From Bacillota bacterium (GTDB lineage: Bacteria; Bacillota; Clostridia; Oscillospirales; Ruminococcaceae): 64,000 nucleotides of DNA. The DNA lies in NCBI GenBank assembly GCA_023457355.1, contig JAEWLW010000088.1, positions 19,924-83,923 of the forward strand, given 5' to 3'. Each line of letters opens with the position of its first letter. The first letter of the stretch is position 1. The notes beneath the pieces are model-generated. The model saw nothing but the letters and a program-made list of their open reading frames with translations, was not told the origin of the DNA and made no database searches. Position numbers and translations under genes: made by a program. Positions 35,528 to 45,141 of this stretch are shown in pieces.

Positions 35528-35697
35528 GTACTTTTCTCCTGTCTCAAAATCTGTCAAATTAAAAAAAGCCGCCAAAGAAGCACATCCGTCTTCTTTGACA
35601 GCCAATCCCTGCAATAGTTTTAACTGCATTCAATATACAATAAAGAAAAAATGATGTCAAGCGTTGCTCTTCTACAGCGTTGAAACGTGCAATTGTA

Positions 35698-36243
35698 TTA
35701 TGCTTCATCACATGCCTTCAGGTCAAACATACCGACAATCTTGTTCGTATCGGAAGAAGTTATTTTCAAATGCACCAATTGGGCTGTCAGGGGACAAAAA
35801 CTCCCCCAAATAGTTGAAAGAAGTTTTTCCTCCTGCCCCGGCTCAACGGCGGCAACCGTCATATGCGGGGTCCAGTTCTTTTGATTCAGGGAGTATAAGC
35901 ACCCTTTATCGGTGCAGCAGGAATCGTATTTTTGGTGTATGGCTGTATGCAGCGCCAACAGATCGTAACTTGCACAGGGCGCCAGAAAGCACAGCCGGGT
36001 ATCGGGGAAGAACCCAAAATGATTGAAACAAAGCTGAATGCTTCGCAGGTTGGCCGAAACTTCGCCAATCCACTCCAGCAGCACGGCTTCTTCCAACTCT
36101 GTATAAATACCAAATGTTATATGCGGTTCATATGCATCAACAGGAATACCTTGGGCCTTTATTTTTTCTTTTATTCGCAATATTTCCTGGTTTGTCCGAT
36201 TGTCAAACGTGCCCATCACACATAACGTCCGTAATAAATTCAA
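35698..36243 (-). CDS. 2'-5' RNA ligase / 2H phosphoesterase superfamily protein
   Basis: A 181-residue protein with the two HxT/S motifs of the 2H superfamily: PHITFG (about residue 40) and PHMTVA (about residue 125). Members act on cyclic phosphodiesters or 2'-5' RNA links. The substrate here is unknown. The TTG at 36243 is preceded by GAGGAGGGG. An internal ATG would lose nine residues. Confidence 0.82.
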   Translation of the reverse strand: MNLLRTLCVMGTFDNRTNQEILRIKEKIKAQGIPVDAYEPHITFGIYTELEEAVLLEWIGEVSANLRSIQLCFNHFGFFPDTRLCFLAPCASYDLLALHTAIHQKYDSCCTDKGCLYSLNQKNWTPHMTVAAVEPGQEEKLLSTIWGSFCPLTAQLVHLKITSSDTNKIVGMFDLKACDEA

Positions 36244-36512
36244 AATACCCCTCCTCGCTGCAAAAGAGCCTGTCTGATTTTAAATAATAACATAAACCAC
36301 GCATTTTGTCACGGCATTGTATGGCAGCGTCCCCACCTTGACTTTCTGGCGTTTTGCAGCGCCCGATATTATATGGGATGGATGCTGCATATTAAAAGAT
36401 GCGGCCCGGTTCTGGGCGGGTTTAGCGGGGATTTCGAGCATGGTATGATTTTCGAATTGTTTCTCCGAGGATTATGCAGTGGTTATACAGCCCGGGTAAA
36501 ATATAATATTTG

Positions 36513-36881
36513 TCATTTTGTCAGCGCAAAATCGTGTGCCTCGGTCAGCCAGTTAATCAGCTCGTCGTCGATTTCGCTTACATCTGCCACGATTACATGG
36601 TGCGTCCAGCGGTTCGGATACGGCTCCACCGCTATGCGGATGCGCGGGGTATCCAGCCGATGGGACAGCCCAAATGAGACGATGATAAATACCTCCGGGC
36701 AGCCCTTCATCTTCCGCAGGGAAACGAAGGCGAAACCGTAGCGCTCGCGAAAGGTGATCTGCGTCTTCTTGACCTCCACTGCGACATTCGGAAACGCGGC
36801 CAGCACCCGCTCGGCAAGGGCGGCATACAGCGGGAGTGCTCCGGGTCTGCCGCTAAAAAAGAGTAGCTCCGCTGATGTCAT
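36513..36881 (-). CDS. DUF5655-like protein
   Basis: A 122-residue cytosolic protein: EVKKTQITFRERYGFAFVSL, IIVSFGLSHRLDTPRI and WTHHVIVADVSEIDDELINW match the pattern of the DUF5655 domain (found alone or as part of putative transport/nuclease proteins). Function unknown. The ATG at 36881 has GGAGGTG. Bases 36262-36512 show no gene. Confidence 0.7.
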   Translation of the reverse strand: MTSAELLFFSGRPGALPLYAALAERVLAAFPNVAVEVKKTQITFRERYGFAFVSLRKMKGCPEVFIIVSFGLSHRLDTPRIRIAVEPYPNRWTHHVIVADVSEIDDELINWLTEAHDFALTK

Positions 36882-37062
36882 GATGCACCTCCTGATTTTT
36901 GTACGACGCCAATTCGCCAAGTGGTGAGGGAATATATCATCAAGACGCCATACGACAAATTTAAACCTTTCCGCCTATTCAGGAGGCTATGTCGCTTACT
37001 TTCACCATATAGCTCACCTTTTTCTGACAATCTCATCTATCCACAGCTCAAATTCCGGTTGG

Positions 37063-37293
37063 TCAGCCAATCTTATTAAAAACAACCGTTTGCTCTTTCA
37101 TAGATATTTTGCCTACCTGATAGCCGTAGTCCGCCAACTCCTTTTTGTAGTTCAAAAAGGAATGATCAATCGGTATTCCTGCAATATCCTTAATTTCATC
37201 AAAGGTCAGTTTGAACGACTGGCTTTGGTTTTTCTGAACGTATTCCCATAATAAATTGTATTTACTCAACGCGTACCACTCCTTTTCGGTCAT
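37063..37293 (-). CDS. DUF7662-like small protein
   Basis: A 76-residue protein (KYNLLWEYVQKNQSQSFKLT, FDEIKDIAGIPIDHSFL) of a widespread small family that I recognise as DUF7662, often near DNA-modification or mobile genes; its job is unknown. Its ATG overlaps the stop of the upstream prenyltransferase-repeat gene (ATGA), so the two are coupled. Confidence 0.7.
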   Translation of the reverse strand: MTEKEWYALSKYNLLWEYVQKNQSQSFKLTFDEIKDIAGIPIDHSFLNYKKELADYGYQVGKISMKEQTVVFNKIG

Positions 37294-38129
37294 TTCATTC
37301 TGTTAAGGTTCTTCAAAATCTCATGATAGCGCATCGTGGCCAGTTCACTTCTTTCGCCTTTTTTGCAGAAAGCAAGCCCGGCCAGCTTTGGGACAACGCG
37401 CTCAACCACGACCTGTCCATCAACCAATTTGGATTCCAATATTCCCAAGGCCTCGAGAAAACGTTTATCGTTCTTTGCCCGGTCGTAAAAAGACAAGACA
37501 TAGAGATATAGGAAAAGATTATAGCCGCGAAAAGGGTATTCAACCTGCATGAATAACGTACCGATCCCATAATGGCACGGGCCAATCGGCTTTCTGATTG
37601 TCCAGTGCTCCAGCAAAAAATCCACAGCCCTGTCGAGCGCCGGCTCTTTGTTAGGGGAATCGGTAAAGCGAAACACGTTAAGCGCGGTAAGCGTCGGCAG
37701 GGGGTTGGAGCAGACCGTTTCAGGGCCGCGGCCATAACTGAATTTATTGCAGCGCCAGCCGCCGTCCGTGTGTTGGCTATTCAAAAGATACTGTAACGTT
37801 TTTTGCAGTCTGGCGTCAAAAGCACGCCCCATATGACAAAGCACGTTGGTGGCGTTAATTGTCTGGCATGGATAAACAGCGCCCTGCGGGTACAGCTTGA
37901 AGCGCCCTTCCTCCTGCCAAGTGCCAAATATCAGTTCAGCAGCTTTTTTGATCAAGGGGTCTGTGGGTGCCATTCCCAATTCCAACAGATACATAACGCT
38001 CTCTAAGGTTGAGAACGGGGCGCCCTTTATCAGGCGATTATCGGGGGTTGTCCAAAGATCCGCGCCATTATCATGCCTGTGGGATAAGATCGCTTCGACG
38101 TCTGATGCATATCTTTTCTCTATCGCCAT
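37290..38129 (-). CDS. Prenyltransferase/squalene-cyclase repeat protein
   Basis: A 279-residue alpha-helical protein resembling (alpha/alpha) toroid repeat proteins. The QxxDGGW-like repeat is seen as QHTDGGWRCNKFSYG, followed by helical repeats such as NPLPTLTALNVFRFTD. It is too short for a full squalene-hopene cyclase and lacks a DxDD motif, so terpene cyclisation is unlikely. It forms a two-gene operon with the DUF7662 gene. Confidence 0.75.
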   Translation of the reverse strand: MAIEKRYASDVEAILSHRHDNGADLWTTPDNRLIKGAPFSTLESVMYLLELGMAPTDPLIKKAAELIFGTWQEEGRFKLYPQGAVYPCQTINATNVLCHMGRAFDARLQKTLQYLLNSQHTDGGWRCNKFSYGRGPETVCSNPLPTLTALNVFRFTDSPNKEPALDRAVDFLLEHWTIRKPIGPCHYGIGTLFMQVEYPFRGYNLFLYLYVLSFYDRAKNDKRFLEALGILESKLVDGQVVVERVVPKLAGLAFCKKGERSELATMRYHEILKNLNRMK

Positions 38130-38168
38130 GCTTTTTCCTCTCTTAGCCGCAAAGCCATTTTTGACGTT

Positions 38169-38597
38169 CTATAACAATCCAAAAGAGGGACTGTTAAAAA
38201 TGGATTTCATTTGGCATAGGCAAAACGGATGCCCGGCGGGGTCAAACATAACCTTCCAATCGTCTGAGAATTGCGCGCTTGCAACTGTCGCGCCACAATG
38301 GATGGCATATTGAACCGCTTCTTCCAAATTATTGACGGCGAAGTCCATATGCGCCATTTGCTGCTGTTCTTCAGGCCTTGCCGGCCATACGGGTGGTTTA
38401 TATTCAGAATTCCGCTGAAATAGGATGCCTGGGTAGGCCCCCTGATTGGTTCCCGGGGCGCCTACGCAGGCAAACTCGTCATCGTAAAACGGTATTCCCC
38501 ACTTGAGCAGCTTCGCATAGAACTTTGCTAAGTCATAAGGATTTTCACAATCCAGCGTGAATGCGTACATTTTGATTTTAAGCTCATCGCCTGTCAT
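38169..38597 (-). CDS. VOC-family (glyoxalase/dioxygenase fold) protein
   Basis: A 142-residue protein with the vicinal-oxygen-chelate beta-alpha-beta-beta-beta layout: FTLDCENPYDLAKFYAKLLK, MAHMDFAVNNLEEAVQYA and MFDPAGHPFCLCQ. Metal-binding residues are not certain. Homologues include glyoxalases and fosfomycin/bleomycin-resistance proteins, but function is not predictable. GGAGGTATG precedes the start. Confidence 0.85.
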   Translation of the reverse strand: MTGDELKIKMYAFTLDCENPYDLAKFYAKLLKWGIPFYDDEFACVGAPGTNQGAYPGILFQRNSEYKPPVWPARPEEQQQMAHMDFAVNNLEEAVQYAIHCGATVASAQFSDDWKVMFDPAGHPFCLCQMKSIFNSPSFGLL

Positions 38598-38640
38598 ATT
38601 TCATACCTCCCACTGTCGGCTGTCACTAAACTTCTGTTTT

Positions 38641-39276
38641 CTAAATAACGGTTTTGATTTTATCCAGGTTCGCGCTGCACAGCACGTCGAGATTCTCAAA
38701 GATTTTTTCTGGCGGCCAGTTCCACCATTGCAGTTGTAGCAAATAGCCAATCAGCGCATCATCGAACCGCTTCCGGATAATTTTGCAGGGATTTCCTCCG
38801 GCAATGTGGTAGGCCGGAATGTCTTTTGCGACCACTGAATTTGCCGCAATGATCGCGCCGTCCCCGATGTGAACACCCGGCATCACGGTCACATTTTGCC
38901 CGATCCATACATCGTTGCCCACAACGGTATCCCCTCTAAAGGGCAGATCCTCCAGTGCGGGCGTCGATTTCTCCCAGCCGCCGCCCATGATGTTAAAGGG
39001 GTAGGTGGTAACGCTGCTCATCCGATGGTTTGCACCATTCATCACAAACTCTATGCCCTTGGCGATGGCGCAGAATTTGCCAATGATCAGCTTATCCCCT
39101 AAAAACTCATAATGGTGCGTGACATGGTTTTCAAACTGCTCCGGGCCGGTATTGTCATCATAGTAGGTATACGCGCCCACCGAGATGTTGGCGCGGGTGA
39201 TGACATTCTTGATAAAACAAACGCTTTTGATCGCGTCGTTCGGATAGACTGCGTTTGGGTCGGGACCGTATCGCAC
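38641..39276 (-). CDS. CatB/Vat-type O-acetyltransferase
   Basis: A 211-residue left-handed beta-helix acetyltransferase of the xenobiotic (Vat/CatB) group. Visible are hexapeptide repeats (IGDGAIIAANSVVAKDIPAY), the loop with NGANHRMSSVTTYPFNIMGG and its catalytic-position His, and DVWIGQNVTVMPGVHIG. Such enzymes acetylate streptogramin A or chloramphenicol, but many relatives act on other substrates. The GTG at 39276 fits the AAGGGGTG site; TTG 39279 is an alternative. Confidence 0.85.
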   Translation of the reverse strand: MRYGPDPNAVYPNDAIKSVCFIKNVITRANISVGAYTYYDDNTGPEQFENHVTHHYEFLGDKLIIGKFCAIAKGIEFVMNGANHRMSSVTTYPFNIMGGGWEKSTPALEDLPFRGDTVVGNDVWIGQNVTVMPGVHIGDGAIIAANSVVAKDIPAYHIAGGNPCKIIRKRFDDALIGYLLQLQWWNWPPEKIFENLDVLCSANLDKIKTVI

Positions 39277-39613
39277 CAAAACACCCCTTATCAGATTTTA
39301 TCGTGTTGCGTGATATTCCGGACATTGGTAGCACGGCTTGCCCCAGCTACCAACTTTGCATTGTTGACAGAATCGGCCGGCAAGCCTATGGGCCACAGGA
39401 TAAAGAAAGCATGCTAAAGGCATCCCGGTACGCCGACATAGCGTCGGTTAATCCCTCTCCTCGCTGTGTCAAATACTTCTGGCGAGTTTGTTCAGCTTTC
39501 GCTCTTTTTGAGTTGCTAGCCCAAAAGCAAACAGCCAGGAATTAAAACGGTTATTGTTCAATTTTCTCATTCTTTCTAGAAAATTCTATCATCGCCCTGA
39601 CTCGCTTTGAGTT
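39277..39613. other. Gene-free gap
   Basis: About 335 bases upstream of the Vat-like gene with no credible coding frame. The plus strand has one open frame (to about 39545) without a ribosome site and without family resemblance; I see no repeat or tRNA. It may be decayed gene sequence. Confidence 0.4.
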
Positions 39614-40888
39614 TTAAATTATAGATGCAAGAAGCAGTAATTCCAGATTATCATTGTAAATTTGGTCAAACTGCGTAAGGGGAAGGGGGGTTTTTCCCAA
39701 ACCGACTTCCACCGTATAGCCGGGCCTGCGATAATCCTGTATAAACCAGTCCTTATAGCCAGCATAGGACGCAATGCCTGTCGTCTTGCCAAGCTTATAG
39801 CCGCTGGCTTTGGCAAACTGTTCACCGATAATTTTCCCCTCGGGCGGGGCCATGTTCATAAAATCCCAATATATCAGTTGTCCCTGGCTGTGGTAAGCAA
39901 GAACCAGTCTGAAACCATGTGATCTTGTAAAATCTGCCACAGCTCTGCATTCCGGCTCCGATTCGGGTGCTGTGCCGCCATATCTTGTAGGGCCCGGTCC
40001 CGTAATACCATATGCCAGCTCGGCATCTTTGGACAACTGCCACGCAGCATTATAATTATGGTTCAGGTCCACTCCCCGGTTATTTGCCTGCCATACAGTA
40101 GAAAAATCAGTATTGCCGTTGTTCCATCGAAGCAAATCTTGATAATCCGGATTTTCAGGGTTCAAGCCATTCAGAACCAGATCTACTCCGTCCGGATTCA
40201 CCATAGGAATAATATAGATGCTGCTCCTGCTCCAAATGCTCCGCGGATTGTAGCCAAAGCTGAGGGTTCTTCCCTTCACATAGGCCTTTGAAAATTCCTC
40301 TATGAATTTCATCATCAATGGAGTGTTGATCCATTCCAACGCGTGGTGAGTCGCATTGTAAAACACCTGATTAGGTCCGTTGCCTAACCTGATATAGTCC
40401 AGGTTTCTGCCCAGTACGCTACTACCCGCAACCCCTGTTACTAAAAAAGGGTACCTTGCTTTTAAGCCCTGGATATTTCTTTGTAGGACGTCATATGTAT
40501 AGCTGATATTGGTGTTCACCACATCAAAACCATAGGGCACTACAATTTGTTGCCCTATTTTCAGATTATTGGGATTCAAACCTGGATTGGCCGCGAGCAG
40601 TAATGCCAGATCCGTATAATATCTCCTGGCGATGCTGTAAAACGAATCTCCGCTCCTGATGGTGTATATATCATAGCCAAGAAGAAATCGTTCCATCGCT
40701 CTGTAAGTATTCGGGCCAATGATGCCGTCGGGTGTTAGAGCAAAATTTTGCTGGAATTGAATAACCGCCTGCTGCATTTGCGGTGTGAAGCTTCCATTTA
40801 TGGGTCCGGAGTAATAACCGATTTTTTTCAGCATAGCCTGAATTTCCATCACATCGGTTCCCACCATTCCCAAATGCAGTGTCCGCAT
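39614..40888 (-). CDS. M14 zinc carboxypeptidase with peptidoglycan-binding and LysM domains
   Basis: A 424-residue protein like gamma-D-glutamyl-meso-diaminopimelate endopeptidase I. Domains: PG_binding_1 (about 5-68; AVIQFQQNFALTPDGIIGPNTYRAM), LysM (about 75-120; IYTIRSGDSFYSIARRYY), then the M14 peptidase with zinc ligands in THHALEW (HxxE) and the later YHSQGQ His, and catalytic Glu in YTVEVG. It has no signal peptide, as is usual for sporulation-associated members acting in the mother cell or spore. It cuts gamma-D-Glu links in peptidoglycan peptides. Confidence 0.9.
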   Translation of the reverse strand: MRTLHLGMVGTDVMEIQAMLKKIGYYSGPINGSFTPQMQQAVIQFQQNFALTPDGIIGPNTYRAMERFLLGYDIYTIRSGDSFYSIARRYYTDLALLLAANPGLNPNNLKIGQQIVVPYGFDVVNTNISYTYDVLQRNIQGLKARYPFLVTGVAGSSVLGRNLDYIRLGNGPNQVFYNATHHALEWINTPLMMKFIEEFSKAYVKGRTLSFGYNPRSIWSRSSIYIIPMVNPDGVDLVLNGLNPENPDYQDLLRWNNGNTDFSTVWQANNRGVDLNHNYNAAWQLSKDAELAYGITGPGPTRYGGTAPESEPECRAVADFTRSHGFRLVLAYHSQGQLIYWDFMNMAPPEGKIIGEQFAKASGYKLGKTTGIASYAGYKDWFIQDYRRPGYTVEVGLGKTPLPLTQFDQIYNDNLELLLLASII

Positions 40889-41052
40889 TTAAACACACCT
40901 ACCCAAACAAATCTTTTTTGTCTCTATATTCTATTGGAAAATTAACTCTTTGGTGCGTTAAAACCAGCGCTTTTACATTTGTTTGGATGAGGTGTGCTTT
41001 GGAACAAATGGCTCATTAATACTATGGGCCTTTCTTTTTTGATGTTTAGTTT

Positions 41053-42174
41053 TTACACGCGAATTCTTATGAGACCATCCATAATACGTCGAGCAGTGCT
41101 TTCAATTGAAACATAATCGATGCTGCCATTCTTAATGCTCAGCGGTATATGCATTACGCCACTTGGATGCCCTATACGAACCGATGTCCTGCCCACGAGG
41201 TTTAGGGCGGCACCAGGCAAGGTGTCCGGCAAAACGGTAGCGACTGCGATGGCATTTGCGGAGGTAAAAGGACTCGCTTTGTGTGGTTGCCGAACCGACA
41301 GCACCCGCACGCAGATATCCATATCACTTGTATTAAGTTTGCGACCTGTCAAGTCAATATAAGGCTGCGGCGCGGAAAATATAGCGATTTTTGGCACTCC
41401 GGAAAAGTTGTCTTGTGCATCCTTCATTGTTTTGCCAAACCCAATTTTCATAGCTGCAGTACAGCGGATCGCTTCCAGATAAGTCATCACTGCTTCGTTC
41501 GACTCTAATTCAGTGGGCAACTCCGTCCCCATAAGGCCGACGTCTTCAGCTCGCACAAGAACCATGGGATTTGAAACATCAAGTATCGTTGCATCAATAT
41601 CAGCAAAGCCCTCAACATGCAACCTGTCAACCGAACGATCGGTCGGCAACAAGCTGCCTGTTTTTGCACCTGCCGGATTAAGAAACCTCAGTTCTATTCG
41701 TGGAGCAGTTCCATCAATACCGTCCAGACAGAAATCGCCATCCTGAGAAAGAATACCGTTTTCCGTAGGCACACAGTTGACGACAATCTTATTTGTATTG
41801 AGATTCAACATACGAATTTCAGTTATGGGGTGTGTTGCGGTAACGAGGCCTTCCTCAACCGCAAACGGTCCGACCGCTGCGGACATATTGCCGCAATTTG
41901 AAGAATAGTCCACCGTGGTACTGCCAACGACGATTTGTACCGAAAGATATTCAATATCAACGTCGGCGCGATTTGATTTTGAAACCACGACCGCCTTACT
42001 GTTAGATGAAACGCCCCCGCCAACGCCGTCTATTTGCTTCGCATCGGGTCCGCCGAGTGCCTGCAAAAAAATACTGTCCCACTCTGCACGGTCAGCCGGG
42101 AGGTCTTCCTGTTTAAAAATCAGTCCTCGGCATACGCCGCCGCGCATCAAAGCCGCTTTGAATTTTCTCATCAT
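41053..42174 (-). CDS. PrpF-family isomerase/tautomerase
   Basis: A 373-residue protein of the PrpF/OMA-tautomerase branch of the diaminopimelate-epimerase-like fold. Visible are the start KFKAALMRGGVCRGLIF, the active-site cysteine in YSSNCGNMSAAVGPFAVEEG, and the second-half GHPSGVMHIPL. Relatives isomerise 2-methylaconitate or 4-oxalomesaconate. No methylcitrate or gallate genes are nearby, so the substrate is open. GAGGGG precedes the ATG. Confidence 0.88.
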   Translation of the reverse strand: MMRKFKAALMRGGVCRGLIFKQEDLPADRAEWDSIFLQALGGPDAKQIDGVGGGVSSNSKAVVVSKSNRADVDIEYLSVQIVVGSTTVDYSSNCGNMSAAVGPFAVEEGLVTATHPITEIRMLNLNTNKIVVNCVPTENGILSQDGDFCLDGIDGTAPRIELRFLNPAGAKTGSLLPTDRSVDRLHVEGFADIDATILDVSNPMVLVRAEDVGLMGTELPTELESNEAVMTYLEAIRCTAAMKIGFGKTMKDAQDNFSGVPKIAIFSAPQPYIDLTGRKLNTSDMDICVRVLSVRQPHKASPFTSANAIAVATVLPDTLPGAALNLVGRTSVRIGHPSGVMHIPLSIKNGSIDYVSIESTARRIMDGLIRIRV

Positions 42175-42534
42175 GTTTCCCCTCGTATCATAAAGTAATA
42201 GTTTTTAGAGCCCCTCTTTAAGCGCTGTATGCCACAGTGTTCAGAATGTTGAGGATTGGTTTCTGTTTCCTGCCACATAAACATTTCAACCTTTTAATTC
42301 TACGCTCATTGTGTCCCGCTAGGGCATATCGTCCGATTAAATTCAACCAGGCGAATAAATCCCCTTGATTGTAAGTTTAACATATATTAGGGGAATTGTG
42401 TCTTTCAATGTTCAAAATACTTTTAATCATATCAATACTCCCATCAAAAGGAGTGAGACTAAGCTGCCTACAAGTATCGTCAGGCGCCTCATTATGTCTT
42501 TGCAAGATGCCCAAACTGGATGCCGCCTAAACGG

Positions 42535-42750
42535 CATTAGGGAACCCCTTGCGGGGGTTCCCTACGCAAGAACAGTCCCCCGGATTGTTTTTGTAGCCCC
42601 CTCCTGCGCGTATATGACGATACAATATATTTGGGACACCGTCCGGACCGCTCGCATATAGGTGCGCTCGCATCAGCTTTTGAAAAAGCTTGACCAAAAT
42701 TTTTGATTTATGCAATATTTTCTAAAATGTTCGTTTTTCGACAGCCTGGG
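42535..42750. repeat. Dispersed non-coding repeat, copy 2
   Basis: Begins with a hairpin GGGAACCCC..GGGGTTCCC (42539-42561), then an AACAGTCCCCCGGATTGTTTTT segment corresponding to copies 1 and 3, then CCGGACCGCTCGCATATAG, AGCTTTTGAAAAAGCTTGAC and CGACAGCCTG at the right end. It is shorter and more diverged than the others. Bases 42180-42534 and 42778-42940 show no gene. Confidence 0.75.
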
Positions 42751-42777
42751 CCATGATGTTCAATTGAACATCATGGC
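42750..42777 (+). terminator. Orphan terminator-like palindrome at the repeat end
   Basis: GCCATGATGTTCAA and TTGAACATCATGGC form a perfect 14-bp palindrome followed by TTTTCT. No gene on the plus strand lies upstream within 2 kb. A similar hairpin follows repeat copy 3. Confidence 0.7.
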
Positions 42778-42943
42778 TTTTCTACACTATAAGATTTTAT
42801 CAAGAACGCGTAATTCATAAATAAAATAATAGTTCGGCTAAAAGCAGGTTTCGTAACCTCCGGTTTTTATGCTGGTTTTACACCCTTTACGTCCGGTGTT
42901 CCCTAAATTTATTACTACAAAAACAAACGATGATATAGCTTTG

Positions 42944-42963
42944 TTTTTTCTGTTTATTTCTTA
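42944..42963 (-). promoter_or_regulatory. A-rich motif upstream of the first DUF6305 gene
   Basis: On the minus strand, TAAGAAATAAACAGAAAAAA. It resembles the motifs at 49594-49642, 54265-54279 and 61623-61637 that precede other PGA-locus transcription units. Confidence 0.3.
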
Positions 42964-43112
42964 GTTTAGAAGTAAACGACTCGAACTCGATAAAAAAAAG
43001 GTAAATTGATAAGTTTAAGAGAATAAATTGCATTGGTATCGGGGCGCAGTCTATAATGAATTCACAAAATAGTGCAAACGTACTGCCAATATTTGAAAGG
43101 ATTGATAATAAC

Positions 43113-43814
43113 ATGTCCAAGATCAAAATGACAACAATTCTGATGTCGGCGCTGCTGGCGCTAGGCACACTTGCAGGCTGTGGCGCGTCGAATTCTTCGG
43201 CGGCTAGTGCAGTGGTTTCAGCGCCTGTTCCTGCTTCTTCCGTACCGACTTCGTCTTCCGAGGCGGATTCCGCCCCGACGGCAGATGATGGTTTACCCAA
43301 AACCAGCAAGGGAAACCCCATCTATATTTCCGGCGCGCTGCCCAAAATTACAGGCCCGGTTCTCGTCACCTCTGCCGGACAAGGCGGAGATACCCAGGCC
43401 ATGGATACCGTTCTGACCAAATCCGGCATTGAACACACCATCAACCTTACTGCAACCGCTGCCGACATTGCGGCTGCCAAGACCGTCTTTGTTGTGGTTG
43501 GCGCCAGCATGAAGGGCCTTGGGGCTGCGGGCGTCTCGATGGAGCAGGAGCTGGCCCGTGCCAAGGCGATGCTCACGGGCGCTTCGGATGACGTCGCTAT
43601 TGTTTGCGTGCACATCGGCGGTGACGCACGTCGTGGTGACACCTCTGACCCGTTCATCGATCTTGTTCTACCCGAAAGCGACGCCCTGCTGGCGGTTGAG
43701 GGTGGCAATGCCGACGGCAAGCTGACTCGGCTTGCACAGGAAAATAATGTGCCTTATGCGCTCATCTATGCGATTGCCAGCGGCATCGACGCTGTCAAGG
43801 ATATGGCTGCCTGA
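43113..43814 (+). CDS. DUF6305-type lipoprotein, paralogue 1
   Basis: A 233-residue lipoprotein (lipobox TLAGC) with a Ser/Ala/Pro linker to about residue 65, then a Rossmann-like domain: GPVLVTSAGQGGDTQAMDTV, KTVFVVVGASMKGLGAAGVS, DVAIVCVHIGGDARRG and a final NNVPYALIYAI. It is paralogous to 53475-54119 (both have LVTS..GQ, VGAS.KxLG and P.YADAxx-type elements). I recognise the pattern as DUF6305, a family of unknown function. It heads an operon with the permease and hydrolases. An extracellular binding-protein role for the permease is possible but unproven. The start at 43113 follows AAAGGA at 11 bases. Confidence 0.8.
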   Translation: MSKIKMTTILMSALLALGTLAGCGASNSSAASAVVSAPVPASSVPTSSSEADSAPTADDGLPKTSKGNPIYISGALPKITGPVLVTSAGQGGDTQAMDTVLTKSGIEHTINLTATAADIAAAKTVFVVVGASMKGLGAAGVSMEQELARAKAMLTGASDDVAIVCVHIGGDARRGDTSDPFIDLVLPESDALLAVEGGNADGKLTRLAQENNVPYALIYAIASGIDAVKDMAA

Positions 43815-43852
43815 TTTGTCCCGCAATTATAGCTCAAAAAGGAGGTTTTTAC

Positions 43853-45127
43853 GTGCAGTTGGAGGGTATTATCTTTCTCGTCATGCTCGGTGTATTCCTT
43901 GTGGGGAATTTTATGCTCAAGCTTCCGGTCAGCCTGTCGATGGTGGCCGGTGCGGTTGCGGGCGCGCTTGCAGCAGGTACGGGTATTCCACTGCGTCATT
44001 TGGTTGAGGGCACCTTTGTGTACTTAGATACCGTTTTGATTATCGCCATGGCCATGGTTTTCATGACCGTGGTGCAGGCCTCCGGCATGCTGGATGCGCT
44101 GGCGGAGGTGATTGTTTCGCGGTTTTACAGAGTACCCGCCGTTATGCTGGTGCTGCTGATGCTTATCGTCATGTTCCCCGGAATGGTCACCGGTTCTTCG
44201 ACGGCGTCGGTGCTGTCGGCAGGTGCTATCGTCGCGCCCATCCTGTTGATGATGGGCATTCCGGCACCCGTTTCAGGGGCGTTTCTAGCCATCGGCGCAA
44301 TCCTGGGCATGGCGGCGCCGCCGGTTAACATTCCGGCCATGCTGATTACCGGTGGCGTGGATATGCCTTACATCGGCTTTGAAGGCCCGCTTTTTGCACT
44401 CACCATAACCGGTGGCGTAGCCGCGGCGTTGTTGTTGGGTCTGCGCTACTGCCGCAGGCTGGATTATAACGTCATCGGGCGTGAGCTGGACCACGAAACC
44501 GGTAAAAAATACGGCTTTAAGCTTTACCTGCCGCTTGTTCTGCTCATCGGGCTTATGCTGGCCTGCCGCATCTGGCCCACCGTAATGCCAACGCTTGGCA
44601 TGCCGCTGATTTTTCTCATTAGTGCGGGGGTGGGCTGCTTCACCGGGCGACGCTTTGATGTTGTATCCGCTGTCCGCGAGGCGGTGCACACGACTGTTCC
44701 GGTGTTGGGGAAACTCATGGGTGTAGGCATGTTCATCCAGATTATGACGCTCACCGGTGTGCGTGGCTTCATTGTGGATAGCTGCCTTGGTTTGAACGCT
44801 GCTATGCTTTACCTTGCCATCCTGACAATTATGCCAGCGTTTGGCGCGGTTTCGTCCTACGGTGCGGCCTCGGTTCTGGGTGTTCCGTTCATGCTGGCAT
44901 TGCTTTCCACGGGCAATCAGACCGTCATCGCGGCATCGCTGGCTTTCATCGCCTGCATGGGCGATCTGATGCCGCCGACAGCACTGGCGGGTAACTACGC
45001 CGCCCAGATTGTCCGGGAGCGCTATTCCAGAGTATTGCCACATTGCGTGCCGCCACTGCTGATTTGCCTGTTGCTTGGGTTGGCGTTTCTGCTTAAATCG
45101 GGGAGCCTCGGCTTCCTCGTGCCGTAA
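43853..45127 (+). CDS. TRAP-type large permease (DctM-like)
   Basis: A 424-residue integral membrane protein with about 11-12 helices, of the ion-transporter superfamily that includes TRAP DctM. Signature-like parts: MVTGSSTASVLSAGAIVAP, APPVNIPAMLITGG and SYGAASVLGVPFML. No DctP binding protein or classical DctQ gene is adjacent. The small 45142 gene and the DUF6305 lipoprotein may replace them. In this locus uptake of glutamate or gamma-glutamyl fragments is a reasonable inference. It starts with GTG after AAAAAGGAGG. Confidence 0.85.
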   Translation: MQLEGIIFLVMLGVFLVGNFMLKLPVSLSMVAGAVAGALAAGTGIPLRHLVEGTFVYLDTVLIIAMAMVFMTVVQASGMLDALAEVIVSRFYRVPAVMLVLLMLIVMFPGMVTGSSTASVLSAGAIVAPILLMMGIPAPVSGAFLAIGAILGMAAPPVNIPAMLITGGVDMPYIGFEGPLFALTITGGVAAALLLGLRYCRRLDYNVIGRELDHETGKKYGFKLYLPLVLLIGLMLACRIWPTVMPTLGMPLIFLISAGVGCFTGRRFDVVSAVREAVHTTVPVLGKLMGVGMFIQIMTLTGVRGFIVDSCLGLNAAMLYLAILTIMPAFGAVSSYGAASVLGVPFMLALLSTGNQTVIAASLAFIACMGDLMPPTALAGNYAAQIVRERYSRVLPHCVPPLLICLLLGLAFLLKSGSLGFLVP

Positions 45128-45141
45128 CGGGGGGGAAGACG

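Noticed and set aside
37290..38129. Squalene-hopene cyclase
   Set aside because: Too short, no DxDD catalytic motif; only the repeat fold is supported.
39255..39545. Plus-strand frame upstream of the M14 peptidase region
   Set aside because: No ribosome site, no recognisable domain, partly overlaps the Vat-like gene; probably decayed or chance frame.
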